From the IMG/VR virus record IMGVR_UViG_3300030085_003035, positions 1 to 24,621 of that record: 24,621 bases of DNA; one strand, given 5' to 3'. This DNA is from a virus. The notes beneath the pieces were generated by a model. It saw nothing but the letters and a program-made list of their open reading frames with translations. It ran no database searches and was not told where the DNA came from. Positions 13,387 through 20,053 of this stretch are shown here, in pieces; the first letter of the stretch is position 1; the number at the start of each line of letters is the position of its first letter. Both the position numbers and the translations under genes were made by a program.

Positions 13387-14159
13387 ATACTTAACTCCGT
13401 ATGTTCTAGTCTTGGCATTTCAAATTTAGTACGAGCCAAGAAGTGATTTAATTTTCCATCAGGTTTACCACGCCATTGATAAGGCATGCGATTCCAAGTT
13501 GTACTAAACTCGGTTACATTAAAAATTGGCTGGTTAATTCCACGTGGAATTGGTTGTGATAATTGGAGATTGACATACATCTGTTCTGTATATCTTGTGT
13601 GTAGGACGTAGTTATCAATGGAAGTAAAGTGCTCTCTTGCTTTTGCTCTACCTTCTTTACTCCATAATTGAAAGCCTCCATTGAGATAACGGAACCTTTC
13701 TTCTGGATAACGAGTTGATTTCGGAAACATCCAGTCCTTTCCGAATAGGTGTTTGCCGTATGCAATGATTCCTCTTTCTTGTAGAGGTTTATCCATGACA
13801 TTGCGCAACCATGCTGCTGGTCCGCCCGTATGCACACCATATTCATGCACCATTGCTACATCTGCAATGTCACGTTCGAATACGTTGTCTTTACTTGCTA
13901 TGAGCATGTCTAGATCTAAACAGAGTACGTGGTCATATTGTTCAAATTGTGGATCATAGAATAAACGGATGGAATCTAAACGAGGATCCAGATGCGGGAA
14001 AAACCGGTCAGTGGTGAACATGTAATCTGCACCACAATTATCTGCATATGCTTTTGCAGATCTTTGACCGGCCTTTGCCCATTCAGGCATTTCTTTTCCA
14101 CCCATATCTGCATCAAAAGATTCATATGGGATATAATATTGAAATATCAAATTCCTCAT
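13371..14159 (-). CDS. GT-A glycosyltransferase-like protein, 262 aa
   Basis: First sugar-transfer gene of the cassette. MRNLIFQYYIPYESFDADMG, then AKAYADNCGADYMFTTD (35-51), DHVLCLDLDMLIASKD with DLD at 82-84, and RYLNGGFQLWSKEG, the NGG strand found in GT8-like enzymes. Same organisation as the products of 9861-10739 and 11746-12417. The ATG at 14159 follows GAGGTG directly. Substrates unknown. Confidence 0.72.
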   Translation of the reverse strand: MRNLIFQYYIPYESFDADMGGKEMPEWAKAGQRSAKAYADNCGADYMFTTDRFFPHLDPRLDSIRLFYDPQFEQYDHVLCLDLDMLIASKDNVFERDIADVAMVHEYGVHTGGPAAWLRNVMDKPLQERGIIAYGKHLFGKDWMFPKSTRYPEERFRYLNGGFQLWSKEGRAKAREHFTSIDNYVLHTRYTEQMYVNLQLSQPIPRGINQPIFNVTEFSTTWNRMPYQWRGKPDGKLNHFLARTKFEMPRLEHTELSIWQGT

Positions 14160-14166
14160 TATCACC

Positions 14167-14382
14167 TCAAAAAAGTGGAGCTGTAAGTCTTCCTTTCGGT
14201 AGGGGTCTACATTTCCACCTAGTTGCTTTGTATCCTATCATATGTATATGTACATCTTCTGACATTTCGAGTGCTCTCACTTCACATCTTTCATACGATT
14301 TATACGGACCTCTTTGGTCTTCAAGGATTTTACAACTTTCTGTATTCCATACTAAGCAAGCCCAAACTAAGGCCTGATACAT
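14167..14382 (-). CDS. Conserved small phage protein, 71 aa
   Basis: Begins MYQALVWACLVWNTESCKIL and continues EDQRGPYKSYERCEVRALEM, ending with GYKATRWKC. A hydrophobic, possibly cleaved N-terminus is followed by a cysteine-containing domain (five cysteines in all). It resembles a small protein I associate with marine T4-like phages. The ATG shares one base with the stop of the EF-hand gene. Function unknown. Confidence 0.7.
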   Translation of the reverse strand: MYQALVWACLVWNTESCKILEDQRGPYKSYERCEVRALEMSEDVHIHMIGYKATRWKCRPLPKGRLTAPLF

Positions 14383-14747
14383 TAACTAGTGCCATTCTTC
14401 TTTGTCTTCTGGTATGCTTGTGCACCAAAGAAAGCACCAACTAGAGCTGAGATTGCGACAAAGTAGGTAGGAGCAATGTCTGCAAGTAATTGTCCTGTTG
14501 TTTCATACCCCACCATATCTGCGCAAAAAATGCCAACAGGATATAGAAGCATACCCCATAAAGCAAACCATGCCATACGTCTAATTTGATCTTCTTTTGC
14601 ATCTTCATTCTGTTGCATAGTTCGTTTATGTTCAAACTCTGCTATCTCTTTCGCTCTTGCCATTTCTTCATCTGTAATAATACCATCGCCATCAGTATCT
14701 AGCTTTTCAAAGATAGACCCTGATTCAAGTGTTTTTGATTTTGCCAT
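14382..14747 (-). CDS. EF-hand membrane protein, 121 aa
   Basis: A canonical EF-hand calcium loop lies at residues 17-28 (DTDGDGIITDEE; ligands D17, D19, D21, T25, E28), flanked by helices. It is followed by two predicted membrane segments at about 58-76 (MAWFALWGMLLYPVGIF) and 92-110 (APTYFVAISALVGAFFGAQ). A helical linker with many acidic/basic residues separates the parts. This implies an inner-membrane protein that senses or binds calcium. A strong CGGAGG RBS precedes the ATG at 14747. It overlaps the upstream gene by 49 bp. Role in infection unknown. Confidence 0.8.
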   Translation of the reverse strand: MAKSKTLESGSIFEKLDTDGDGIITDEEMARAKEIAEFEHKRTMQQNEDAKEDQIRRMAWFALWGMLLYPVGIFCADMVGYETTGQLLADIAPTYFVAISALVGAFFGAQAYQKTKKNGTS

Positions 14748-14944
14748 GTGCTAACCTCCGTAAGGATTTTCTCAGCGATTTCCATTGCATCATTAAATCC
14801 ATTACGAAGTGAGTTAGACTTATGTCCATTCTCAACAAACCACTTTAGGCTATTTATACTACTACCAATATGCCCATTCATATTATAGCACTCAGTTATA
14901 TTTTCAAATTCAGTTCTACAATTAAGTATTTCTTGAACGTTCAA
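14699..14944 (-). CDS. Hypothetical protein, 81 aa
   Basis: Unrecognised protein (MNVQEILNCRTEFENITECY ... NGFNDAMEIAEKILTEVSTW). The ATG at 14944 overlaps the 3' end of the nucleotidase gene by 23 bp, and the tail overlaps the EF-hand gene by 49 bp in another frame. The last 15 residues (NQKHLNQGLSLKS) lie in that overlap. Plausible but less certain than its neighbours. Confidence 0.55.
   Translation of the reverse strand: MNVQEILNCRTEFENITECYNMNGHIGSSINSLKWFVENGHKSNSLRNGFNDAMEIAEKILTEVSTWQNQKHLNQGLSLKS
14851..14858 (-). promoter_or_regulatory. Possible late promoter motif (TATAAATA)
   Basis: Exact octamer on the minus strand, but inside the 81-aa coding region and 104 bp ahead of the EF-hand gene start. 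It may be a chance match. Confidence 0.25.
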
Positions 14945-15473
14945 TCGCCTTCTCCAGTTCTACAAAGAGGTATTCTTCTAAGTCATCTTCATTAGTCTGG
15001 AAGCGAATACCAATTCCTCCAGCTTCTGTCCAACGCTTGATATTTTCAGGCTTATCATCTACCAAGATGTTTGGCTTGCGTGTTAGTGCATTCCAAGCAT
15101 ACTTATGTTTATTAGATGTGATGATAAGATTTTCTGTAAGTGGTGGCATATAATTTTTATCTTCGAGCCAACGTCTCTTCCAGTAACCTGAGTTCATTGT
15201 ATCGCCACGTAGTGGAGAAGTACATATACCCCAGTCACCTCCAGATATTTCATTTGTAAACCTTACGATTTCGCAAGAGATACTAGCTCCTGCTCGCCTT
15301 GGTCCACGATCTTCTCTGAAAATTGGAATTGTGTGAAAGAAGTTAGTGTTAGCAAGTTCCTTGAACTTGATTTCACGATCTTGTATTGACTTCCAGTGGT
15401 CAACACCGTATTTCAATTCAAGGCCACTAAAGAAGTCCGCAATGACTCCATCCATGTCTAGATATACTGTCAT
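14922..15473 (-). CDS. HAD-family 5'(3')-deoxyribonucleotidase, 183 aa
   Basis: Predicted to dephosphorylate deoxynucleoside monophosphates (NT5C-type HAD fold). Seen: motif I YLDMDGVIADFF (4-15) with nucleophile D6 and acid D8; motif II in ICTSPLRGDTMNSGYWKRRW with TSP and conserved arginine/lysine; motif IV ILVDDKPENIKRW with DD. The length of 183 is usual. In a phage it would take part in salvaging or balancing dNMPs. Its start overlaps the upstream 61-aa gene by 4 bp. Confidence 0.85.
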   Translation of the reverse strand: MTVYLDMDGVIADFFSGLELKYGVDHWKSIQDREIKFKELANTNFFHTIPIFREDRGPRRAGASISCEIVRFTNEISGGDWGICTSPLRGDTMNSGYWKRRWLEDKNYMPPLTENLIITSNKHKYAWNALTRKPNILVDDKPENIKRWTEAGGIGIRFQTNEDDLEEYLFVELEKAIERSRNT

Positions 15474-15655
15474 GCTGCTTCTCCCATATCAATTGCTACA
15501 CAATGGCAGGCATCTTCTACTACTACAAGTAGATTTTTCAAATGTCTACGCTCATCGCTTGTTAGTCGAGAAACTTCATCAAAGATATTTTCGACTGATG
15601 AATCCTTTGCAATATTGGCTAATACTGATTCTAGTACTTTATAACGATATTCCAT
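15470..15655 (-). CDS. Hypothetical protein, 61 aa
   Basis: Unrecognised helical acidic protein (MEYRYKVLESVLANIAKDSS ... RHLKNLLVVVEDACHCVAID). It is the first gene from the 15690-15718 promoter, with a GAGGAG RBS about 8 bases ahead of the ATG. Confidence 0.7.
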   Translation of the reverse strand: MEYRYKVLESVLANIAKDSSVENIFDEVSRLTSDERRHLKNLLVVVEDACHCVAIDMGEAA

Positions 15656-15689
15656 AATAAAATTCTCCTCTTTTTTTATTATAGATCTA

Positions 15690-15718
15690 TTATACCACAG
15701 TTTTTCTTAAATGTACAC
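15690..15718 (-). promoter_or_regulatory. Early-type promoter, TAGATCTA class
   Basis: Minus strand: TGTACA (-35, 15718-15713), 17 bp ending in CTGTGG, TATAAT (-10, 15695-15690), AGATCTA. It is the only clear promoter I see for the 17-gene run down to 6381, which includes the glycan cassette. Confidence 0.85.
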
Positions 15719-15730
15719 CATAAAATGCAC

Positions 15731-16402
15731 TTAATGTGAAAATAATTTACGAGTATCGTATTCTTTCTTTGTATCAATGAGGAGTTGTATGTGGTTGTCT
15801 CTATGTTCTTTGAATACCAGAGGTTCATTATCATCTACATCCATAATAATTACTGTGTTGGTTATTGGCATGCCTGTACGTTCTTCCCACATCACTGCAT
15901 AACCAGCCATCTGTGCAAAGTAATTCGAGATCCATTCTTTTTTCTTCGGTTTACGTGATGTCTTAAAATCTACTATGGATGGAACACCGTCAAACTCAGC
16001 GACACAATCGCATCGGCCAGCAACACCGAGGTAAGAACTATAAAGAGGTACCTCGAGGCCGTAGATCGTTCCGATCCGGCTATCCAGAATTGGACGTAGG
16101 TTTTCGAGGCTTTGTCTAATGTGTGGCAAATATTCTTTAGTATTTTCATTGAGTAAGTATTTCTCCACTATAGAGTGGACTAGAGTTCCACGGGCGGATG
16201 CTCGCCCGCCTACGCGGTTTGCTTCATCTTCACCTACCCTTTTACGCCACGCTGCAATACCAGCTTCAGATAGTATTCCTAGGACTGTAGTAATGCTAGG
16301 ATAACGAACACCGTCAGGAGTAATGTAAGTACGGCCTGTTGGCTGTGTATCTGCAACCAAGTCACCATAGCCAAGATCAATTGTTTCATGTTTGAATTCC
16401 AT
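15731..16402 (-). CDS. PD-(D/E)XK nuclease, RecB/Cas4/MGME1-like, 223 aa
   Basis: DNA exonuclease-type fold. Seen: RGTLVHSIVEKYL (71-83) with H76, LEVPLYSSYLGVAGRCDCVA (116-135) with E117 and D132, VDFKTSRK (144-151) giving the D145-x-K147 pair, and QMAGYAVMWEE (164-174) with the Q-x3-Y motif of the RecB nuclease family. It may process phage or host DNA ends. Cytoplasmic. It starts exactly at the stop of the upstream 78-aa gene. Confidence 0.85.
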   Translation of the reverse strand: MEFKHETIDLGYGDLVADTQPTGRTYITPDGVRYPSITTVLGILSEAGIAAWRKRVGEDEANRVGGRASARGTLVHSIVEKYLLNENTKEYLPHIRQSLENLRPILDSRIGTIYGLEVPLYSSYLGVAGRCDCVAEFDGVPSIVDFKTSRKPKKKEWISNYFAQMAGYAVMWEERTGMPITNTVIIMDVDDNEPLVFKEHRDNHIQLLIDTKKEYDTRKLFSH

Positions 16403-16638
16403 TACGTTTTTATAGTGTTATTCTTTCCAGAACCTTTTTTAATTCTACCTAAAAGATCCTTCCAGCCATCGCTGGTTTTTGAATTAGCATGTGTTTGAGT
16501 ATTGCCAACAAAATTTGGAGTTGACAAAACCTTGATTAAATCAGGTTGTGCATCCAAGATCTGCTGCAATTCGTCATAAGTACATGTTACATCGTGTTCT
16601 TGTCGAGTCTTAATATCTCTTAATGTGTAGACTGGCAT
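16402..16638 (-). CDS. FmdB-like small phage protein, 78 aa
   Basis: Begins MPVYTLRDIKTRQEHDVTCT, then YDELQQILDAQPDLIKVLST, with WKDLLGRIKKGSGKNNTIKT at the C-terminus. The layout (MP-Y-...-C-SYDEL..., then D/G-x-LLGRIKKG) resembles FmdB-type regulatory proteins, but the CxxC zinc ribbon is missing; only one cysteine remains. Such zinc-less versions look familiar from marine T4-like phages. Function unknown. Confidence 0.65.
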   Translation of the reverse strand: MPVYTLRDIKTRQEHDVTCTYDELQQILDAQPDLIKVLSTPNFVGNTQTHANSKTSDGWKDLLGRIKKGSGKNNTIKT

Positions 16639-16795
16639 CTTCTCGAATTTCTTTCTTTATAGCGTTAACACGCCTTTGCATCCATCCAATAGCAGTACTT
16701 ATATGTCCCGTATCTTGTGGTTGCAAACATGATTCAGCATACGCAATTTCATTTTCAATAATATCTATTTGATCTAGTCTATCCAAATTGTCCAT
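16610..16795 (-). CDS. Hypothetical protein, 61 aa
   Basis: Unrecognised acidic, helical protein (MDNLDRLDQIDIIENEIAYA ... MQRRVNAIKKEIREDASLHI). It overlaps the next gene by 29 bp and the previous one by 17 bp. Confidence 0.6.
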   Translation of the reverse strand: MDNLDRLDQIDIIENEIAYAESCLQPQDTGHISTAIGWMQRRVNAIKKEIREDASLHIKRY

Positions 16796-17009
16796 TACAT
16801 TCCTCCTGACCTGAACACTCTTTTGGGAAACAATGGCCTTTCATATGATAGTACTCATTTTCGTAAGAAGATTCCCACATTTTATCGTGTATCATATATT
16901 CACATTGCTCTTTTGTCATAGGTTGTTGTAGAGCAAGTTGGCCAATGTAATGATCGTCAACACCATCACTACCCCACATTGATATAACTAATATGAAAAC
17001 TTTATCCAT
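16779..17009 (-). CDS. Hypothetical protein, 76 aa
   Basis: Begins MDKVFILVISMWGSDGVDDH; the C-terminus has HCFPKECSGQEEC, a cysteine-rich end (three Cys in 12 residues). The first 12 residues are hydrophobic but short. The ATG at 17009 is chosen because GGAG lies about 8 bases upstream; a longer reading would intrude further into the previous gene. Unknown function. Confidence 0.65.
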   Translation of the reverse strand: MDKVFILVISMWGSDGVDDHYIGQLALQQPMTKEQCEYMIHDKMWESSYENEYYHMKGHCFPKECSGQEECNGQFG

Positions 17010-17580
17010 CACATTTCTCCATAAACCATTCAGGCATTTCACGTTTTGTCCATACCATTTTGAATCGTGCTTGTTTTGTTTTGTAGAATGCTCGATAAGA
17101 TCTTACCGGTTCATGGTAGAAAAAGCATTCTGGATTGGAACCCATTGCTAGTCTGAAAGGAGTCATTGGACCTTTTGGTATATTACGTGGTGCAGAATAC
17201 AATGGACCACCTAGAACTCGTGCTGTCTTATGTAGTTTTTCATACCGGTATGTATACTCGTCGCATAGACCAATAAAGTGTTCATAGTGCCAGCGATAGT
17301 TAGCCTCGCTTTCCATCGTCCATTGAGTACATGGATGACCGACATGAACTGCAGCATAGTAAGTTAGTTCTGCTTCGAGGTCGTCGGCACCTTCGTAAAG
17401 ATCCCAATACTTTACCATAGTCTTGCCAGATTTTGAGGGGCGTTTAGTTAGCTTACCATCGAGAACACGATGGGCAGTCGACAACATTTGAGCAGATTCC
17501 ACTACCATTTTTGGAATATGCTTATCACACTGCATTTGCGCAGCGATAACCGGGTCTTCATGTAAAATAAAAATATTCAT
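17002..17580 (-). CDS. Conserved phage protein, 192 aa, apparently leaderless
   Basis: Begins MNIFILHEDPVIAAQMQCDK, then PKMVVESAQMLSTAHRVL; the centre contains HPCTQWTMESEANYRWHYEH and the C-terminal third has GPMTPFRLAM. The N-terminal block (MNIF-L-EDP--AAQ--CDKH--KM-VESAQML) matches a conserved hypothetical of marine phages, which fixes the start at 17580. That ATG lies 6 bases from the TATAAT at 17592-17587, so the mRNA would begin at the start codon. Several histidines and cysteines are conserved-looking, but I cannot name a function. Confidence 0.8.
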   Translation of the reverse strand: MNIFILHEDPVIAAQMQCDKHIPKMVVESAQMLSTAHRVLDGKLTKRPSKSGKTMVKYWDLYEGADDLEAELTYYAAVHVGHPCTQWTMESEANYRWHYEHFIGLCDEYTYRYEKLHKTARVLGGPLYSAPRNIPKGPMTPFRLAMGSNPECFFYHEPVRSYRAFYKTKQARFKMVWTKREMPEWFMEKCDG

Positions 17581-17586
17581 TATATA

Positions 17587-17615
17587 ATTATACACCTTCT
17601 ATCATAATAAGTACA
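17587..17615 (-). promoter_or_regulatory. Early-type promoter ahead of a leaderless gene
   Basis: Minus strand: TGTACT (-35, 17615-17610), 17 bp, TATAAT (-10, 17592-17587), then TATATA and ATG. It lacks the TAGATCTA tail. The -35 is preceded by ATGG, as in other copies. Confidence 0.65.
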
Positions 17616-17641
17616 CCATTATTTTTTATTTTAAGAAGAAA

Positions 17642-17872
17642 TTACTGCGCTGGTGTAGGCAGAGGTAATCTTCCCGTTTTTAGTAATTTCAATTGATTCA
17701 TTCTCCATAATCTCATTAGCACTCTTCGTCTTCGTCTGTCCTTTTGTTTTCTTATTTTTAACCAATTCTGATTTCTTAGATACAACATCACTCTCTTATC
17801 ATGACGCAATAGTTGTTTTTTCATTTGGTGGTACAGTTTTTTTTGTCTTAACGGTTTGAGTTCTAGGTTCAT
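17642..17872 (-). CDS. Uncertain ORF, 76 aa, in a region with conflicting frames
   Basis: Starts ATG at 17872 with AGGA five bases ahead, and reads MNLELKPLRQKKLYHQMKKQ ... LKLLKTGRLPLPTPAQ, including five arginines in a row. The composition looks like an out-of-frame reading. The +1 frame reads ELNEPRTQTVKTKKTVPPNE, KTTIAS, then two stops (TGA TAA), and afterwards SKKSELVKNKKTKG and NESIEITKNGKITSAYTSAV before a final stop; this second frame looks more like phage protein but has no start codon. I cannot decide whether the ATG frame is real or the region is a broken gene. Confidence 0.35.
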   Translation of the reverse strand: MNLELKPLRQKKLYHQMKKQLLRHDKRVMLYLRNQNWLKIRKQKDRRRRRVLMRLWRMNQLKLLKTGRLPLPTPAQ

Positions 17873-17892
17873 TGAGTTCCTATTTGTTGAAG

Positions 17893-18309
17893 TTAATCCG
17901 TGAGCAGACCTGGAAATGCCTCCTCTACGATTGGCCGAGAAAGGCCGGTTGGGGTTTTCTTATTAATCATATCAACAATTACCAGTGCATCCTGAGGATG
18001 TACTCCTTCGAGTATTCCTAAGAATATCTTTTCTCTTTTATATGCTGGTAACGATTCACATAGCTTTTGCCCTTGGACAAAGTATACGAACTGTTTATGT
18101 TCGCGATGTAAGCTGGCTGGATGATTGTGTGCTTCAGAAGCAGTATATGGTGGTTCACCATCTGGTAGCTTCCATTTAATATTAGAATCCATTGATCCTC
18201 TTAAAACATCTTTTAATGCCCAAGTTTCATTTTCTTTTAAGATACGAACTTTATCTTTCTTATGCCGTTGTTTACCGGCTTTTTCTAATATTTCGAATAT
18301 GTCCATCAT
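17893..18309 (-). CDS. DUF6433-like conserved phage protein, 138 aa
   Basis: Begins MMDIFEILEKAGKQRHKKDK, then ALKDVLRGSMDSNIKWKLPD and GEPPYTASEA, LHREHKQFVYFVQGQ, KREKIFLGILEGVHPQDA and VEEAFPGLL. This order (VLRG, LP-G-PPY, R--IF--LLE-VHP-DA, EAFP-LL) matches the DUF6433 family of marine T4-like phages; function unknown. It overlaps the end of rnh by 4 bp. A TATAAATA 44 bp upstream of its start may give extra late expression. Confidence 0.8.
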   Translation of the reverse strand: MMDIFEILEKAGKQRHKKDKVRILKENETWALKDVLRGSMDSNIKWKLPDGEPPYTASEAHNHPASLHREHKQFVYFVQGQKLCESLPAYKREKIFLGILEGVHPQDALVIVDMINKKTPTGLSRPIVEEAFPGLLTD

Positions 18310-19163
18310 TTAATAAATTCCTCTACTGATTCAATCAACATCTTACAATTTTTATTTATAAGATACGGGAGTACACGAGCTGTGTTATTACTAGGTTCTT
18401 GATGCTCATACTCATTTATAATATTGTGTTTAAGATTTTGCGGTGTTTGTGTAAGATCAATTAGCTTTTCATTGCGTTGGTAATTACGATACCAGCTGGC
18501 TGCATATAGAAGCTCGCCTTCGGATAGATCTTCTAAGATTGCTAGTTTCTTTTTCTTTGATAGTGGTGTTTGTCTTTCACCATTAACAAAGGTATCGTCA
18601 TGTGATAACACGTTAGGTATACCATCACCGGCATCGCCTTGTAGAATCTTAAGTTTTAGATTTTGACGAGGATGAGTTTCTTCTACATACTTTTTAGTCA
18701 ATGGTGAAAACTGAGAAACATTATCATACTTTTGTAATTGCTTAAAGTCACCATCTGCAGATACGATCATTACCTTTTGGTATTGACCGAATTGCTGTGT
18801 ATGTTCTACCAATGTACCGATAATGTCATCGGCCTCACAACCATCTTCATGGATTAGTTTGTAAGGAAAGTTTTCTTTGATTTCTTCGCGGACTTGAGTT
18901 AGAATAGACCATGCCTTATTCCAATCAAAAGTTGATTCATCGCGACTTTTCTTGCGGTTGGCTTTGTATTGAGGATAGTATTGTCTACGCCAGTTATTAC
19001 CAGCATCGCAAGCTAGAACAATATCTGTACCGTATTCGTCTTTGAATTTCTTACGATACATACGAATTGAATTAAGAATCATATGACGGATCATAGACTC
19101 ATCATTCATTTTTTGTACAATGATATTAGCAACGGCGATACCACTGAAGTCGATTATAATCAT
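18306..19163 (-). CDS. rnh: T4 RNase H-type 5'-3' nuclease, 285 aa
   Basis: FEN-1/T4 RNase H family: removes RNA primers and 5' ends of Okazaki fragments. Acidic metal-binding residues appear in order: D5 (MIIIDFSGIA), D53 (VLACDAGNNW), E110/D112/D113 (DGCEADDIIGTL), D137/D139 (SADGDFKQL) and D177/D180 (QGDAGDGIPN). The helical-arch basic block QYYPQYKANRKKSRDE (61-76) is also present. T4 RNase H is 305 residues. The ATG at 19163 has AAGGAG seven bases ahead; the longer reading to 19181 has none. It is the first gene from the 19192-19220 promoter. Confidence 0.9.
   Translation of the reverse strand: MIIIDFSGIAVANIIVQKMNDESMIRHMILNSIRMYRKKFKDEYGTDIVLACDAGNNWRRQYYPQYKANRKKSRDESTFDWNKAWSILTQVREEIKENFPYKLIHEDGCEADDIIGTLVEHTQQFGQYQKVMIVSADGDFKQLQKYDNVSQFSPLTKKYVEETHPRQNLKLKILQGDAGDGIPNVLSHDDTFVNGERQTPLSKKKKLAILEDLSEGELLYAASWYRNYQRNEKLIDLTQTPQNLKHNIINEYEHQEPSNNTARVLPYLINKNCKMLIESVEEFIK
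18353..18360 (-). promoter_or_regulatory. Candidate late promoter motif (TATAAATA)
   Basis: Exact octamer on the minus strand, within the last codons of rnh and 44 bp ahead of the DUF6433-like gene start. Its position favours a role, but it lies in coding sequence and may be chance. Confidence 0.35.
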
Positions 19164-19191
19164 AACATAGCTCCTTTTCAATCGTAGATAT

Positions 19192-19220
19192 ATTATACCA
19201 TAGATTTCAAAGAATGTAAA
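19192..19220 (-). promoter_or_regulatory. Early-type promoter for rnh
   Basis: Minus strand: TTTACA (-35, 19220-19215), 17 bp ending in TATGG, TATAAT (-10, 19197-19192), then ATATCTA, a variant of the AGATCTA tail. Confidence 0.8.
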
Positions 19221-19230
19221 CCATTAAATG

Positions 19231-19632
19231 CTATTCATCTAATTTTAGCATAGTCCTATTATGTAAGTGTTCACTTACTATTTCATCTTTCGATTGACCG
19301 TGGTATGCAACCGCATGGTGTTCAGAAACCATTTTCTGATTAATGTTGACATCGTTATACCACAATTCACCGAGTATACGACCGAACTTACCTTCGGCAT
19401 CTTTTTGTGTCTTTAATGTAATATTACCTGCTTCCAACCATTTGGTTAAAAATTCCTTTGCAGCAAGTCCATACTTCTTTTCTTCGAGATCTCGTGTTCT
19501 CGATTCTGGTGTATCGATACCATATAGACGTATACGTTCATTACGCATCCAAACACCAAATCCTAAATCAATGTCGACATCAACCGTATCGCCATCAATA
19601 ATCTTTACTATCTCGCATCTGTATTCGTACAT
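19231..19632 (-). CDS. Staphylococcal nuclease-like (SNase) protein, 133 aa
   Basis: SNase fold: IIDGDTVDVDIDLG (11-24) with metal-binding aspartates, RIRLYGIDTPESR (33-45) with the catalytic arginine and glutamate (E43), KYGLAAKEFL (53-62) and GKFGRILGELW (81-91) with the second arginine. It cuts DNA and RNA in a calcium-dependent way in known members. There is no signal peptide, so it would act in the host cytoplasm, possibly on host DNA. It directly follows the GIY-YIG-like gene (one base shared). Confidence 0.87.
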   Translation of the reverse strand: MYEYRCEIVKIIDGDTVDVDIDLGFGVWMRNERIRLYGIDTPESRTRDLEEKKYGLAAKEFLTKWLEAGNITLKTQKDAEGKFGRILGELWYNDVNINQKMVSEHHAVAYHGQSKDEIVSEHLHNRTMLKLDE

Positions 19633-20045
19633 TATTTTGGTTCCTGCTTCTTTATATGTTTTGAGTGAATCTTACATCCAATAAACTCGTTATAGTAATC
19701 ATCACGTAATAACACATCATGTTTGAATTGCAGTTTTGCTTCGTAATAAGACATTTCACCTTTTGTCTTACATAATATCAAGATTTCTCTTTTGTAATTA
19801 CTTGACCCTTTTCGTTCAACGAGAATTTGAACTTCCTTATTTGATCCATAATATGATCGCCAGTCAGACTCAACTCTTGTTTTGATTCGCCTAGTTCTTT
19901 TTGAATTCTTTGGTAATGTCTTAGGCCTCCAGAAGTTCTTTTTACCGATATATTTCTTATCTGTATCCAGTTCTGTGATGAGGTAGACAAATCCTTGGTA
20001 GGCTTCAGGAGTTTCGTCAAATTGTTCATTATCGTAGTACCACAT
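19632..20045 (-). CDS. GIY-YIG-like endonuclease, 137 aa
   Basis: Seen: GFVYLITELDTDKKYIGKKN (18-37), the GIY...YIG signature with V in place of I, and SDWRSYYGSNKEVQ (60-73). Later KREILILCKTKGEMSYYEAK (85-104) includes a glutamate at the place of the GIY-YIG catalytic Glu. It has no recognisable DNA-binding tail, so it could be a structure-specific nuclease or a solitary homing-type enzyme. The RBS is weak, and coupling with the zinc-ribbon gene 8 bp upstream is likely. Confidence 0.7.
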   Translation of the reverse strand: MWYYDNEQFDETPEAYQGFVYLITELDTDKKYIGKKNFWRPKTLPKNSKRTRRIKTRVESDWRSYYGSNKEVQILVERKGSSNYKREILILCKTKGEMSYYEAKLQFKHDVLLRDDYYNEFIGCKIHSKHIKKQEPK

Positions 20046-20053
20046 ACATGTAT

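Noticed and set aside
13514-13846. 110-residue minus-strand ORF
   Set aside because: Shadow of the glycosyltransferase at 13371-14159, which has the DxD motif and a good RBS.
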